From the NCBI GenBank assembly GCA_964546585.1, contig CAZJKE010000030.1, forward strand, positions 1 to 22,903: a stretch of DNA of 22,903 bases, given 5' to 3'. The translations under genes and the position numbers were made by a program. Positions 15,223 through 22,830 of the stretch are shown piece by piece. Every line of letters starts with the position of its first letter. Positions within the stretch are counted from its first letter, which is position 1. The notes beneath the pieces are model-generated. The model did no database searches and was not told where the DNA came from. It saw only the letters and a program-made list of their open reading frames with translations. Origin of the DNA: CAZJKE01 sp964546585. GTDB lineage: Bacteria > Planctomycetota > Phycisphaerae > Phycisphaerales > SM1A02.

Positions 15223-16072
15223 GTTGCCAGGCTCCATTGAGATTACGGAAGTCGGACCTCGCGATGGGCTTCAGAATCAAGAGGATGTGATTTCGACGGC
15301 CGCGAAGATCGCATTCGTTGAGTCGCTTGCATCAAGTGGATTGAAGCGCATTGAGGCGACTGCATTCGTAAGTCCTCGTTGGATCCCGCAATTGGCCGAC
15401 GCGGATGAGGTCATGGCCTGTGTGAAGCGGCGACCCGATGTCGAGTATTCCGCGGTCGTACCCAACATGATGGGATGGGATCGTGCGCATGCAGCCAGGA
15501 TGGATTGTGTTGCAGTGCTCGCGTCGGCGAGTGAGACATTCAGTCTTCGAAACACCAATGCCGACATCGAGGCGTCCTTCGCGCGCATCGAACCGGTGAT
15601 TGCGGCCGCGGTGGCTGCCGGTGTGAAGGTCCGCGGGTATGTGAGTTGTGCGATCAAGTGTCCGTATGAAGGTGAGGTTCCGGTTGCGGCTGTGCGGGAG
15701 GTTGCGGGGCGGCTTCTCTCGTTGGGTGTTGATGAGCTGTCGCTGGCCGACACGATCGGCGCCGCCGAGCCCTCGGAAATTGGCCCGCTTCTGGAAACGA
15801 TGGGTGACTTGATTGCTCCCGCCGATGTCATCCTGCATCTGCACGACACACGGGGGGCCGCTCTGGCCTGCGTCATGGAAGCGATGAAACTCGGAGTGCG
15901 TCGGTTCGACGCTGCTGCCGGCGGATTGGGCGGTTGCCCCTACGCGCCCGGTGCCCCCGGCAATCTGGCCACCGAGCAGCTCGTTGCTCTTGCCGAGCGG
16001 GAGGGGATCACGACCGGTGTTGATCTCGACCTGCTGGCCGCCGCCACATCGCTGATCAAGGGAGGTGTCTGA
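15215..16072 (+). CDS. mvaB: Hydroxymethylglutaryl-CoA lyase
   Basis: 285 aa from the GTG at 15215, overlapping the ygfZ stop by 8 nt; an ATG at 15167 is in frame but adds an arginine-rich tail. It splits HMG-CoA into acetyl-CoA and acetoacetate, the last step of leucine degradation. All key residues are present at a constant offset of 25 from human HMGCL: R16-D17 (GPRDG), E47, H208 and H210 (HLHD), C241 in GGLGGCPYAPGAPGN, and N250. The metal-site histidines and the catalytic cysteine loop are intact, so activity is expected. No other leucine pathway gene is in the window. The last codons GGT GTC TGA lie in a 13-bp palindrome. Confidence 0.93.
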   Translation: MSELPGSIEITEVGPRDGLQNQEDVISTAAKIAFVESLASSGLKRIEATAFVSPRWIPQLADADEVMACVKRRPDVEYSAVVPNMMGWDRAHAARMDCVAVLASASETFSLRNTNADIEASFARIEPVIAAAVAAGVKVRGYVSCAIKCPYEGEVPVAAVREVAGRLLSLGVDELSLADTIGAAEPSEIGPLLETMGDLIAPADVILHLHDTRGAALACVMEAMKLGVRRFDAAAGGLGGCPYAPGAPGNLATEQLVALAEREGITTGVDLDLLAAATSLIKGGV

Positions 16073-16102
16073 CACCGGTCCCAGACGCCGGTGTCAGACA
16101 CC
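16064..16102. repeat. Three tandem 13-bp palindromic units between convergent genes
   Basis: GGTGTCTGACACC (16064-16076), the degenerate GGTCCCAGACGCC (16077-16089, three mismatches) and GGTGTCAGACACC (16090-16102) lie head to tail. The outer units supply the Gly-Val-stop of the HMG-CoA lyase (plus) and of the diguanylate cyclase (minus). The array can form one long hairpin and has no T-run. It resembles REP-type elements. Confidence 0.85.
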
Positions 16103-17344
16103 CTCGATTGAGATGCAGTTTTTGCCTTGCCGCTTGGACTTCAGCAGGCGTTCGTCGGCCTTGCGGATGAGGTCGTCGGCGTCGGCGGCGTCCCAGGGGA
16201 AGGTGGCGAGTCCACCGGAGATTGACAGCGATCCCTGCGCATCGAGGCCCAGTTTCGAGAATCTCGCCCGCGAAACCTGTTCGCGAAAGCGCTTTGCGAG
16301 AATCTCGACGCTCTGCGGATGGTTTGAACCGGGTTCCCGCGGTGGTGAAGGATCGCAGAACAGGACAGCAAACTCGTCTCCACCAATCCGGCAGACATGA
16401 TCACCGTTTCTGATGATCGTTCGCAGCATCCGCACGATCTCCCTGATGATTTCGTCGCCTGCCTCATGTCCCCACCGATCGTTGTACTGCTTGAAGTCGT
16501 CAATATCGAACAGCATGACCGTCAGCGGTCGTCGCTCCATCTTTGCTTCGTCGATTGCGCGGCGCAGGCATGTGCGGAGGAATCGACGATTCCATGCGCC
16601 GGACAATTCATCCCTGTACGCAAGGAGTTTCAAATCTCGCTGCCGCTTGGCAAGTTCCAGCCAGCATGCCGCCCACCTCGCCCAACGGGAGAGATCCGCC
16701 GGTGAGGTTCCGATGGCCGCGAGGAATCCATGTTCGTTTCGGCCATACCGCAGCGGTGCAACGCTTGAACCGGGTGGATGCGCTGTCTCATCATCAATGA
16801 CGGTGCAGTGCTGCCAGTCGGTCTGTTGCTTGAGCAACAACATCAGAATGTCGCGAAATCGCGAGGGGTCGTGCATCAGCGAGCGAACCAGATCGACATC
16901 ACCGAGTTGGGACGAATCCGCACTGCCCGCCAAGTCCACATCATCCAAGCCGAGAACAGCATCGATGTTGATGGTTTCCTCCTCTGGAATCGGCGCGGCC
17001 TCCAAGCGGGATGCGTTGATGGCGGAAACAAGGCGTCCAGCGGTCGTGTCGGTTGGTACGACGGCGTCGGCGGTATCCTGATTGTCGTGCCCTGCGATCA
17101 CCACGATGGTGGATGGATCCACCCGCCGAATCGCATCGATGGTCAATTCCGGCTCATCACTGAGAATGGCCTGATTGATGACCACACCCTGCACCGGTGA
17201 GCCAGCGGTAGCCACGGCCACCTCACCAATGGCATCGCAGATCGTCGCGACATGCGCCGTTGGTTGCTCGATGCCTGCGATCAATTGGTCCTCAAAGGAA
17301 CCGGCGAACACGAGCGACGATCGAATAGGCCGTTCGTCACTCAT
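16094..17344 (-). CDS. Diguanylate cyclase (GGDEF) with N-terminal sensory region
   Basis: 416 aa. The C-terminal GGDEF domain (about 240-413) has the intact active motif GGDEF (321-325), metal-binding D280 in LFDIDDFK, and an inhibitory I-site RNGD (312-315) five residues before GGDEF. It should therefore make c-di-GMP and be product-inhibited. Residues 1-110 look like a receiver-type alpha/beta fold lacking the phospho-acceptor Asp (GVVINQ, N57). About 150-235 looks GAF-like. Both N-terminal assignments are by appearance only. No membrane helix is present, so it is cytosolic. Its ATG overlaps the stop of the upstream small gene (ATGA). The end is Gly-Val-stop inside the palindromic array. 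Confidence 0.92.
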   Translation of the reverse strand: MSDERPIRSSLVFAGSFEDQLIAGIEQPTAHVATICDAIGEVAVATAGSPVQGVVINQAILSDEPELTIDAIRRVDPSTIVVIAGHDNQDTADAVVPTDTTAGRLVSAINASRLEAAPIPEEETINIDAVLGLDDVDLAGSADSSQLGDVDLVRSLMHDPSRFRDILMLLLKQQTDWQHCTVIDDETAHPPGSSVAPLRYGRNEHGFLAAIGTSPADLSRWARWAACWLELAKRQRDLKLLAYRDELSGAWNRRFLRTCLRRAIDEAKMERRPLTVMLFDIDDFKQYNDRWGHEAGDEIIREIVRMLRTIIRNGDHVCRIGGDEFAVLFCDPSPPREPGSNHPQSVEILAKRFREQVSRARFSKLGLDAQGSLSISGGLATFPWDAADADDLIRKADERLLKSKRQGKNCISIEGV

Positions 17345-17784
17345 GGTTCTCGCTCCGGCTCAAGTGGATCGAGCAGCATCGACAATTCTGCGGCATCAAC
17401 TGGTTCCGAATGCACAATGGGAGGATCGGGTAGTTGATCGATGGTTGTTTCCCCGGCCATGAGGGGTTGCAGGCGGCCTTCACGCCACTGCGAGATCTCG
17501 CTGTCGGGAAAGTACCGCCGCATGGCGTTGATCAGTTCTGCAAGACCAGGCATGTCGTCGGCGGAAAACAGAATGAGCAGCGGACCCTGTCCGGGGGCGG
17601 ACCACGAACTTCCCGACCGCATCTCATTGCGAAGAAGACCAGTCTCCGCCATGGCAAGTGCGGGATGATGTTCGATGCGGGCATCCCATCCTTGTCGCTG
17701 CGCAAGTTGAGCGACGGCCTCCTTGTTTGCCAGCGGCGCAAGGACGACGCACCGAGTGCCACGATTCTGAAGTCGCTCGGACAT
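17341..17784 (-). CDS. Hypothetical protein, translationally coupled to the diguanylate cyclase
   Basis: 147 aa from the ATG at 17784. A GTG at 17829 is in frame but starts directly at the end of the murG terminator T-run, so the ATG is preferred. The family is not recognised. The N-terminal half alternates hydrophobic strands and helices (RCVVLAPLANKEAVAQLA, then PLLILFSADDMPGLAELI), like a Rossmann or receiver-like fold without a clear phospho-acceptor set. The C-terminal 45 residues are acidic and proline-rich. It overlaps the diguanylate cyclase start by 4 nt, so a role as partner or regulator of that enzyme is a fair inference. Confidence 0.7.
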   Translation of the reverse strand: MSERLQNRGTRCVVLAPLANKEAVAQLAQRQGWDARIEHHPALAMAETGLLRNEMRSGSSWSAPGQGPLLILFSADDMPGLAELINAMRRYFPDSEISQWREGRLQPLMAGETTIDQLPDPPIVHSEPVDAAELSMLLDPLEPEREP

Positions 17785-17829
17785 GGTTCTGAACCACCCA
17801 AGCCTACCTTCTGACGGGCCAAAGGCCAC

Positions 17830-17849
17830 AAAAAACGCTCTTCAAAGCG
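17830..17849 (-). terminator. Intrinsic terminator overlapping the murG stop
   Basis: On the minus strand CGCTT-TGAA-GAGCG forms a short stem with one G-T pair, followed by six T residues. The murG TGA lies inside the hairpin. It separates the ftsW-murG transcript from the unknown gene and diguanylate cyclase downstream. Confidence 0.65.
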
Positions 17850-18939
17850 AGAGAAGTTCCTTTACCGCTGCGGTAACCGCGGCGGCCCCATTCGGCGTCA
17901 CCACCTCCGACATGGCAGCACGCATCGATTCCCGCCTTGGACGATCATCCATCAGCGAGAGAAATTCCGCTCCCGCACCGGCGATGTTTGCCTCCTCATC
18001 GACGCGATCTTCCACAATGACGATGCCGCCGAGCCGCTCAAGCGGCGCAGCGTTCTGCCACTGATGTCGGTCGGCGTGCCAGGGGTAGGGCAACACCAGC
18101 GAAGGCACCGTGTTCGCTGCGATCTCGGCGATCGTGTTGGCACCACCTCTGGAAACCGCCAATTCCGCGGCACCCCACGCATCACCCATCGGATCTTGAA
18201 ACGCGATTACTCGGTGCGGAACATCGGTTGTCTCCCATTGGCGTTGAACATCAGTGACATGCCCATCGCCAGCCACATGCAACACTTGCCATCCGTGAAA
18301 TGCCATGGGATTCCGAATCGCAAGTTCGGGTATGAGCATGTTGATCGTGGATGCGCCCTGCGAGGCACCGGTCACCAACAGCGTCGGCAAGTCACTCTTG
18401 AGCCCCAGTCGTTCGCGACATGCCGCGGCTGTTCCCGTCGCAATCACGGATGTCCTGAGCGGGATGTTGACGCGAGATTCGCCAGCGAGCCCTGCATCGA
18501 CCGAACTGAGCACCACATCCGCCCAGCGGGTTGCGAGTCGGTTGGCTCGTCCCGGCGGCGAGTCGAGGTTGAGTAACACGGTTGGGAGTTGTCTTTGGCG
18601 GGCTGCTCGAAGTGCTGGTGCCGCAACGAAACCGCCAGTGGCGACCACCGCATCAATAGACTCGTTGAGAAGCACCAACGAGACGGCCCGGTGTGCTCGG
18701 GCGAATCCAAGAGCAAACCTTGCAGCACCCACCGGGCCGCGACGCAGCGGTCTCGCGGGAGTCGTGTGGTACTCCACACCTGCAGATTCCAACATCCGCT
18801 GGTCGATTGCACGCTCGGAGCACGCCAGGATTGCCCGAATGGATGCGTCCTGAAGATTCTCCGCAATCGCCAGGGCGGGGGCGATGTGACCGCCGCTGCC
18901 GCCGCCTGCGATCAATACATCCGCGATGATGTCAGGCAT
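17842..18939 (-). CDS. murG: MurG-like UDP-GlcNAc:lipid I GlcNAc transferase
   Basis: 365 aa from the ATG at 18939, which overlaps the ftsW stop by 8 nt. MurG adds GlcNAc to lipid I to make lipid II at the inner face of the membrane. GT28 features include GGGSGGHIAPALAIA (12-26, the family has GGTGGH), TGGFVAAPAL, the phosphate-binding GASQGAS, SRGGANTIAEIAA in the UDP-GlcNAc site, and PYPWHADRHQWQNAAPLE. The usual HEQN loop near residue 125 reads LNLD, a divergence from E. coli. Pairing with ftsW supports the cell-wall role. A terminator overlaps the stop codon. Confidence 0.88.
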   Translation of the reverse strand: MPDIIADVLIAGGGSGGHIAPALAIAENLQDASIRAILACSERAIDQRMLESAGVEYHTTPARPLRRGPVGAARFALGFARAHRAVSLVLLNESIDAVVATGGFVAAPALRAARQRQLPTVLLNLDSPPGRANRLATRWADVVLSSVDAGLAGESRVNIPLRTSVIATGTAAACRERLGLKSDLPTLLVTGASQGASTINMLIPELAIRNPMAFHGWQVLHVAGDGHVTDVQRQWETTDVPHRVIAFQDPMGDAWGAAELAVSRGGANTIAEIAANTVPSLVLPYPWHADRHQWQNAAPLERLGGIVIVEDRVDEEANIAGAGAEFLSLMDDRPRRESMRAAMSEVVTPNGAAAVTAAVKELLSL

Positions 18940-20065
18940 GGCACACCGGCGCAGTTTCCGGTGCCGCCGCCGAGGCGCGATCAATCGACGCGATGAGACC
19001 GATGCAGAACGCGGTCAACAACCAGCCGGTTCCGCCGCTACTCAGCAGTGGCAACGCAATACCTTTCGTCGGCGCGAGACCCGTCACCACCAGAATGTTG
19101 ATGCAGGCCTGAAGCCCGATCGTGCTGGTGATACCGATTACCAACAATCTGCGAAAAATTTCGGTTTGACGCAAGGCGATTGACGCGCCCAGAAAGAGCA
19201 GGCCGCAATACAGCGACACAATGGCAACCGCGCCGAGTAGGCCGAGTTCTTCACAGGTAATGGCGAAGATGAAATCGGTCGTATCTTCCGGCAGGTAGCC
19301 AAACTTCTGCACGCTGTTGCCGAGACCTGAGCCGGCAAGGCCACCGCCACCGATTGCCGCCATGGATTGAATGATGTGATATCCAATACCCTGCGGGTCG
19401 TTGTAAGGGTCGAGAAATGCGCGGAGCCTGTCGAGGCGATACGGGCTCGCCAACACCGCGCCAACAAACCCGGCAGCGGCGAGCGGGACAAGGCTCGCAA
19501 GATGCCAGAGTCTGCATCCTGCAGCGAGAAGCACCATGATCGCAACGGCAAAGATCAGCACCGCCGTGCCGAGGTCTTCCGCCGCAATGAGGCCGCAGAT
19601 CGCGGCCGTCGCCAACATCGGTGGAAGAAAGCCATGTCGGAAAGAGTTCAGTTGGCGTGTTCTGGATGCGGCCCACCATGCCAAGGTAGCAATCAGGCCC
19701 CACTTGGCGACTTCACTTGGCTGGAATCCGATGGGGCCGAGTTGAAGCCACCTGCGGGCACCATTGACTTCTCTTCCAATACCCGGCAGATGCACTGCCA
19801 ACAACAGTGCGATGGAAATGGGCACGGCCCACGCAACAAGCGGGACGCCAAGAACAGGTTTTTGCAAGATGCCGATGGGGACAAGCGATCCGGCCCACAT
19901 GGCCAGAATGGCAGCACCAGCAAGTGCGGCGGGGCGGCCGGTGAGCATGTCGAAAAAAGTGACCGGATGGTCGGGGTCAACTTGGAGCGCGGCAGAGTTG
20001 ACCATGACAACACCGAAAACCAGAAGTGTCAGAGCGATCAGTACCATGCCTTGAGCGGCGCGCAT
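18932..20065 (-). CDS. ftsW: FtsW-type SEDS peptidoglycan polymerase
   Basis: 377 aa from the ATG at 20065; the open frame continues to 20140 but would overlap the divergent miaB start. It is a polytopic membrane protein of about 10 helices. SEDS landmarks are WLQLGPIGFQPSEVAKWG, EDLGTA, GSGLGNSVQKFGYLPEDTTD, FIFAITCEELGLLG and LLSSGGTGW. It polymerises lipid II with a partner class B PBP. FtsW is preferred over RodA because murG follows immediately, as in dcw clusters. The rest of the dcw cluster (murC, murB, ftsQ, ftsA, ftsZ) is not beside it within this window. Confidence 0.92.
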   Translation of the reverse strand: MRAAQGMVLIALTLLVFGVVMVNSAALQVDPDHPVTFFDMLTGRPAALAGAAILAMWAGSLVPIGILQKPVLGVPLVAWAVPISIALLLAVHLPGIGREVNGARRWLQLGPIGFQPSEVAKWGLIATLAWWAASRTRQLNSFRHGFLPPMLATAAICGLIAAEDLGTAVLIFAVAIMVLLAAGCRLWHLASLVPLAAAGFVGAVLASPYRLDRLRAFLDPYNDPQGIGYHIIQSMAAIGGGGLAGSGLGNSVQKFGYLPEDTTDFIFAITCEELGLLGAVAIVSLYCGLLFLGASIALRQTEIFRRLLVIGITSTIGLQACINILVVTGLAPTKGIALPLLSSGGTGWLLTAFCIGLIASIDRASAAAPETAPVCHA

Positions 20066-20123
20066 ACACCCTTGATATCGGCCAGTAACGAGAAGGCTGC
20101 CCAGATTCGCTGATTTCGATAGG

Positions 20124-21764
20124 ATGGCGCATTCGCACATGACACCGGAAAACCGTCAATTCGACTGCGGCCAACGCATCTATCTGGAAACCTTCGGTTG
20201 CCAGATGAATGAGTTGGACAGTGAACTCGTCCAGAGTCAATTGTCGGCGTTGGGGTATGCGTTCTCGGACGATCGTGACACGGCGGATGTCGTGCTCTTC
20301 AATACATGTTCCGTTCGGCAGCAGGCGGAAAACAAGGTACTCAGCCGGGTGGGCGAACTCGGCATTGAGAAGAGTCAAGGGCGGGCTCTGGTGCTGGGGC
20401 TGCTTGGCTGTCTCTCGGAGCGGGAGGGCGTTGCGCTTCTGCACCGACATCCCCAGATTGATTTTCTTTGTGGCCCGGGGGAACTGGACAAGCTGCCGCT
20501 GCTTCTGCAGAACGCCTCACAAGGCGAGGCGCAACTTGCCGCCGATCGCGCTGCGCTGCAGGGCAATCGTTCGCGTCGATCCACGGTGCTCGGGCGTGCT
20601 GAAGATGGTTTGGAGTCATTGGATCGCGAGCGATCGTTTGACCCGGACTCTCAGGCCATCCGCGATCGCTCGGCCTATGTCAGGATTACCCGCGGCTGCA
20701 ACAAGTTCTGCACCTACTGTGTCGTGCCGGCTACCCGCGGGGCTGAAGTGCACCGTCCACCAGAGGCGATTGTCAGCGAGTGCCAGAAGCTTGCCGATGC
20801 AGGGGTCATTGAGGTGACGCTCATCGGCCAGACGGTCAATCACTACACCTATACCCACGGCCTTGCCCTTTCGGCGGAGGGGGAGGAGTTGCCGCAGGTC
20901 GGTCCGGGTGGAAAGGCATTCGAAAACGGCGTGAATCATGTTGGATCCGTAACTTCGTTTGCCGACTTGCTGCGGCGCGTACACGATGAAGTTCCTGCCA
21001 TCGAGCGGCTGCGATTTGTGACCAGTTATCCGCGTGACTTCGGTGATGACATTCTGGAGGCGATGCGGGACTGTGAACGGATCTGCCGCTACCTTCATGT
21101 GCCCGCGCAGTCCGGTTCCAACGCGGTGTTGTCTCGAATGAACAGGGGCTACACCGTGGAGGAATACGAGGACTTTGTGGCGCGGGCCCGGGCGATGATG
21201 CCCGACATCTCCATTGCCGGGGACATCATCGTGGGATTCTGTGGTGAAACGGAAGATGACTTTCGTGCGACCAGCGATCTGCTTCGGCGGGTTCGCTTCA
21301 AGAACAACTTTATCTTTCGGTATTCACCGAGACCGGGTACGGCGGCCATGTCGCGGCTGGAAGATGATGTTCCGGAGGAGACAAAAAGACAGCGCATCAA
21401 CGACCTCCTCTCGGTGCAATCGGAGATCAGCGCGGAGGTGCATGCCGCACTCAAGGGACAGACCGTGTCGGTGTTTGTGCAACGGGTAAGCCCGCAGTCT
21501 TCAAAGGTGGTTGATGGGGGGATTGATCTTCTTCGCCACGGCGGCGGTGTGCAGGTCAGCGGGCGAACAAGAGGTGATCTCATCTGCGTCTTTGACTTGC
21601 CACAAGACATCGCTCCAGAACAGGTCATTGGAAGCATTGTTGAGGTAGAGATCGTGGACACCGGTCCATTGGTACTGCGTGGCATTTCCCGGAGTTGGCA
21701 ATCTGGGCAAGAATCAGGGGCCACGGGTAGCGAACTCGTGAAAAATCGTTCCTTCTCGGGTTGA
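20124..21764 (+). CDS. miaB: tRNA-2-methylthio-N6-dimethylallyladenosine synthase
   Basis: 546 aa. It is a radical-SAM methylthiotransferase that converts i6A37 to ms2i6A37 in tRNAs. The N-terminal UPF0004 domain has the auxiliary cluster cysteines C26 (TFGCQMNE), C62 (NTCSVR) and C96 (LLGCLSE). The radical-SAM motif is CNKFCTYC with C192, C196 and C199. A TRAM-like domain lies near 445-520. TFGCQMNELDSE and NTCSVRQQAE favour MiaB over RimO or MtaB. It is about 70-100 residues longer than typical MiaB, with an extra loop at about 245-278 between YTYTHG and the FADLLRRV helix, and an extended C-terminus. It is divergent from ftsW with a 58-bp gap. Confidence 0.93.
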   Translation: MAHSHMTPENRQFDCGQRIYLETFGCQMNELDSELVQSQLSALGYAFSDDRDTADVVLFNTCSVRQQAENKVLSRVGELGIEKSQGRALVLGLLGCLSEREGVALLHRHPQIDFLCGPGELDKLPLLLQNASQGEAQLAADRAALQGNRSRRSTVLGRAEDGLESLDRERSFDPDSQAIRDRSAYVRITRGCNKFCTYCVVPATRGAEVHRPPEAIVSECQKLADAGVIEVTLIGQTVNHYTYTHGLALSAEGEELPQVGPGGKAFENGVNHVGSVTSFADLLRRVHDEVPAIERLRFVTSYPRDFGDDILEAMRDCERICRYLHVPAQSGSNAVLSRMNRGYTVEEYEDFVARARAMMPDISIAGDIIVGFCGETEDDFRATSDLLRRVRFKNNFIFRYSPRPGTAAMSRLEDDVPEETKRQRINDLLSVQSEISAEVHAALKGQTVSVFVQRVSPQSSKVVDGGIDLLRHGGGVQVSGRTRGDLICVFDLPQDIAPEQVIGSIVEVEIVDTGPLVLRGISRSWQSGQESGATGSELVKNRSFSG

Positions 21765-21788
21765 CTCCAAAGGGCGTTCCGGTACCTT
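21761..21788 (+). promoter_or_regulatory. Probable promoter of the PEP-CTERM gene
   Basis: TTGACT (21761-21766) and TACCTT (21783-21788) are 16 nt apart. The -35 overlaps the miaB stop codon. If used, the transcript carries a leader of about 250 nt before the ATG at 22046. Confidence 0.45.
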
Positions 21789-21794
21789 CAACCT

Positions 21795-22045
21795 GTTGCT
21801 GAGGCTATGCTTCTGCTCACCGGGGTTGAGAACCGCCTCTCAAGGCTCCATGGGAGGGAACCGGGCAGGCCGAGTCTGCGAAGGGGCAAGGGAAGGGGAA
21901 TCCGGGGGGATCCGGGTGGAGACAATATGGGGAACACGGTTGCTTGGGTTTCGATCTCAAGTCAGCTCTGGGTCACTCGCCCGCCTGCAGCCGATCACTA
22001 GTGTTTGTTCTAGATCTAGATTTAGGAAAGAAGAGGAAGAAATCC
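21795..22045 (+). promoter_or_regulatory. Long, hairpin-rich 5' leader of the PEP-CTERM gene
   Basis: The stretch has no credible coding frame. Several hairpins can form: TTGAGA/TCTCAA (21826-21843, loop ACCGCC), CTCC/GGAG nearby, and GCAG/CTGC around AGTCTGC. The 12-nt palindrome TCTAGATCTAGA lies near 22010. A strong purine ribosome-binding site (AAGAGGAAG) ends about 7 nt before the ATG. It does not match any riboswitch consensus that I recognise. Confidence 0.35.
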
Positions 22046-22717
22046 ATGAAGACAAAAACGCTTTCCATGACCGCTGGCGTGGCCTCGCTCCTTTTTGCGG
22101 GCGCTGCTTCGGCGGGTTATGTCGGAATGAGTGGCGAAGTTGTCGCAGTTGACGGCATTGCCGGTAGCCAGACGATTCGCGTATACGCGGACTTCGCTGA
22201 TGCTGCCGACCAACTCAATGCAGTGTACGGCGACTCTACTCACACATTGTCCATCGACGCCAGCAGCAGTTTCTACCAGAACTCGTTTGGTGGCGCGGTC
22301 AGCAATGACATCAACCCTGCTTTGTACGCGGCTTTCCCGAGCCTCGTGTACGACAGTTGGGTCACGATCGGTCTCGAAGATCAGGTCGGCAACGCGATGC
22401 TCAACATCGGCGTCGACTTTGATGACTTTGAGAATAACGGCGGCGGCATCACGACCGACAATGGTTCGTGGTTCGCGACTCCGGATGATGCCCAGGTGGT
22501 TGCTGGTGCGGAACTCCGAGTCATGATCGGCCAGTTCACCGTAATGGGTGCTAGCGGAACCGTCTCTGGCGTGATCAACATGCAGGGCAAGAATGCTGAC
22601 GGCTCCAACTGGGTCGCCAACGATGTCGCCTTTGAATTTGGCGATATTGTTCCGGCTCCTGGCGTCTTGGCACTTCTTGGCATCGCCGGCCTCGCGGGCC
22701 GCCGACGCCGCGCCTAA
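22046..22717 (+). CDS. Secreted protein with PEP-CTERM-type sorting tail
   Basis: 223 aa from the ATG at 22046, supported by the strong AAGAGGAAG ribosome-binding site; an upstream in-frame ATG at 21944 would mask the signal peptide. Residues 1-23 form a Sec signal peptide with an ASA cleavage site. The mature part (24-200) is rich in Gly, Asp, Asn and Ser with beta-strand character and is otherwise unrecognised. The C-terminus has PAPGVLALLG, a short hydrophobic helix and RRRR, the PAP variant of the PEP-CTERM signal that is common in planctomycetes. This suggests processing by an exosortase and surface or matrix attachment. The exosortase is not in the window. Two hairpins follow the gene. 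Confidence 0.88.
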   Translation: MKTKTLSMTAGVASLLFAGAASAGYVGMSGEVVAVDGIAGSQTIRVYADFADAADQLNAVYGDSTHTLSIDASSSFYQNSFGGAVSNDINPALYAAFPSLVYDSWVTIGLEDQVGNAMLNIGVDFDDFENNGGGITTDNGSWFATPDDAQVVAGAELRVMIGQFTVMGASGTVSGVINMQGKNADGSNWVANDVAFEFGDIVPAPGVLALLGIAGLAGRRRRA

Positions 22718-22732
22718 CTGAGAATTCCGGCA

Positions 22733-22754
22733 AGGAACCAAGGGTACGGTTCCT
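22733..22754 (+). repeat. Inverted repeat after the PEP-CTERM gene
   Basis: AGGAACC and GGTTCCT form a 7-bp stem with an 8-nt loop, 15 nt after the stop codon. No T-run follows. It may protect the mRNA 3' end ahead of the main terminator. Confidence 0.4.
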
Positions 22755-22778
22755 CTGCCGCTGATTCGACCTTTTTCA

Positions 22779-22816
22779 ACAGCCGCCGCTGCGAAAGCAG
22801 CGGCGGCTGTCGTTTT
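22779..22816 (+). terminator. Strong intrinsic terminator after the PEP-CTERM gene
   Basis: A perfect 14-bp stem, ACAGCCGCCGCTGC (22779-22792) with its complement (22797-22810), closes a GAAA tetraloop and is followed by CGTTTT. The T-run is short, but the stem is exceptionally stable. Confidence 0.8.
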
Positions 22817-22830
22817 CGCAGCCCCAGAGC

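Noticed and set aside
21807..22001. 64-codon open frame in the PEP-CTERM leader
   Set aside because: No ribosome-binding site, low-complexity Arg/Gly-rich translation and no family resemblance.
21970..22025. Run of restriction-site-like words (CTGCAG, ACTAGT, TCTAGA, AGATCT) resembling a vector polylinker
   Set aside because: The order is similar but spacing and intervening bases differ, no further vector sequence follows, and the region continues smoothly into a native ribosome-binding site and gene.
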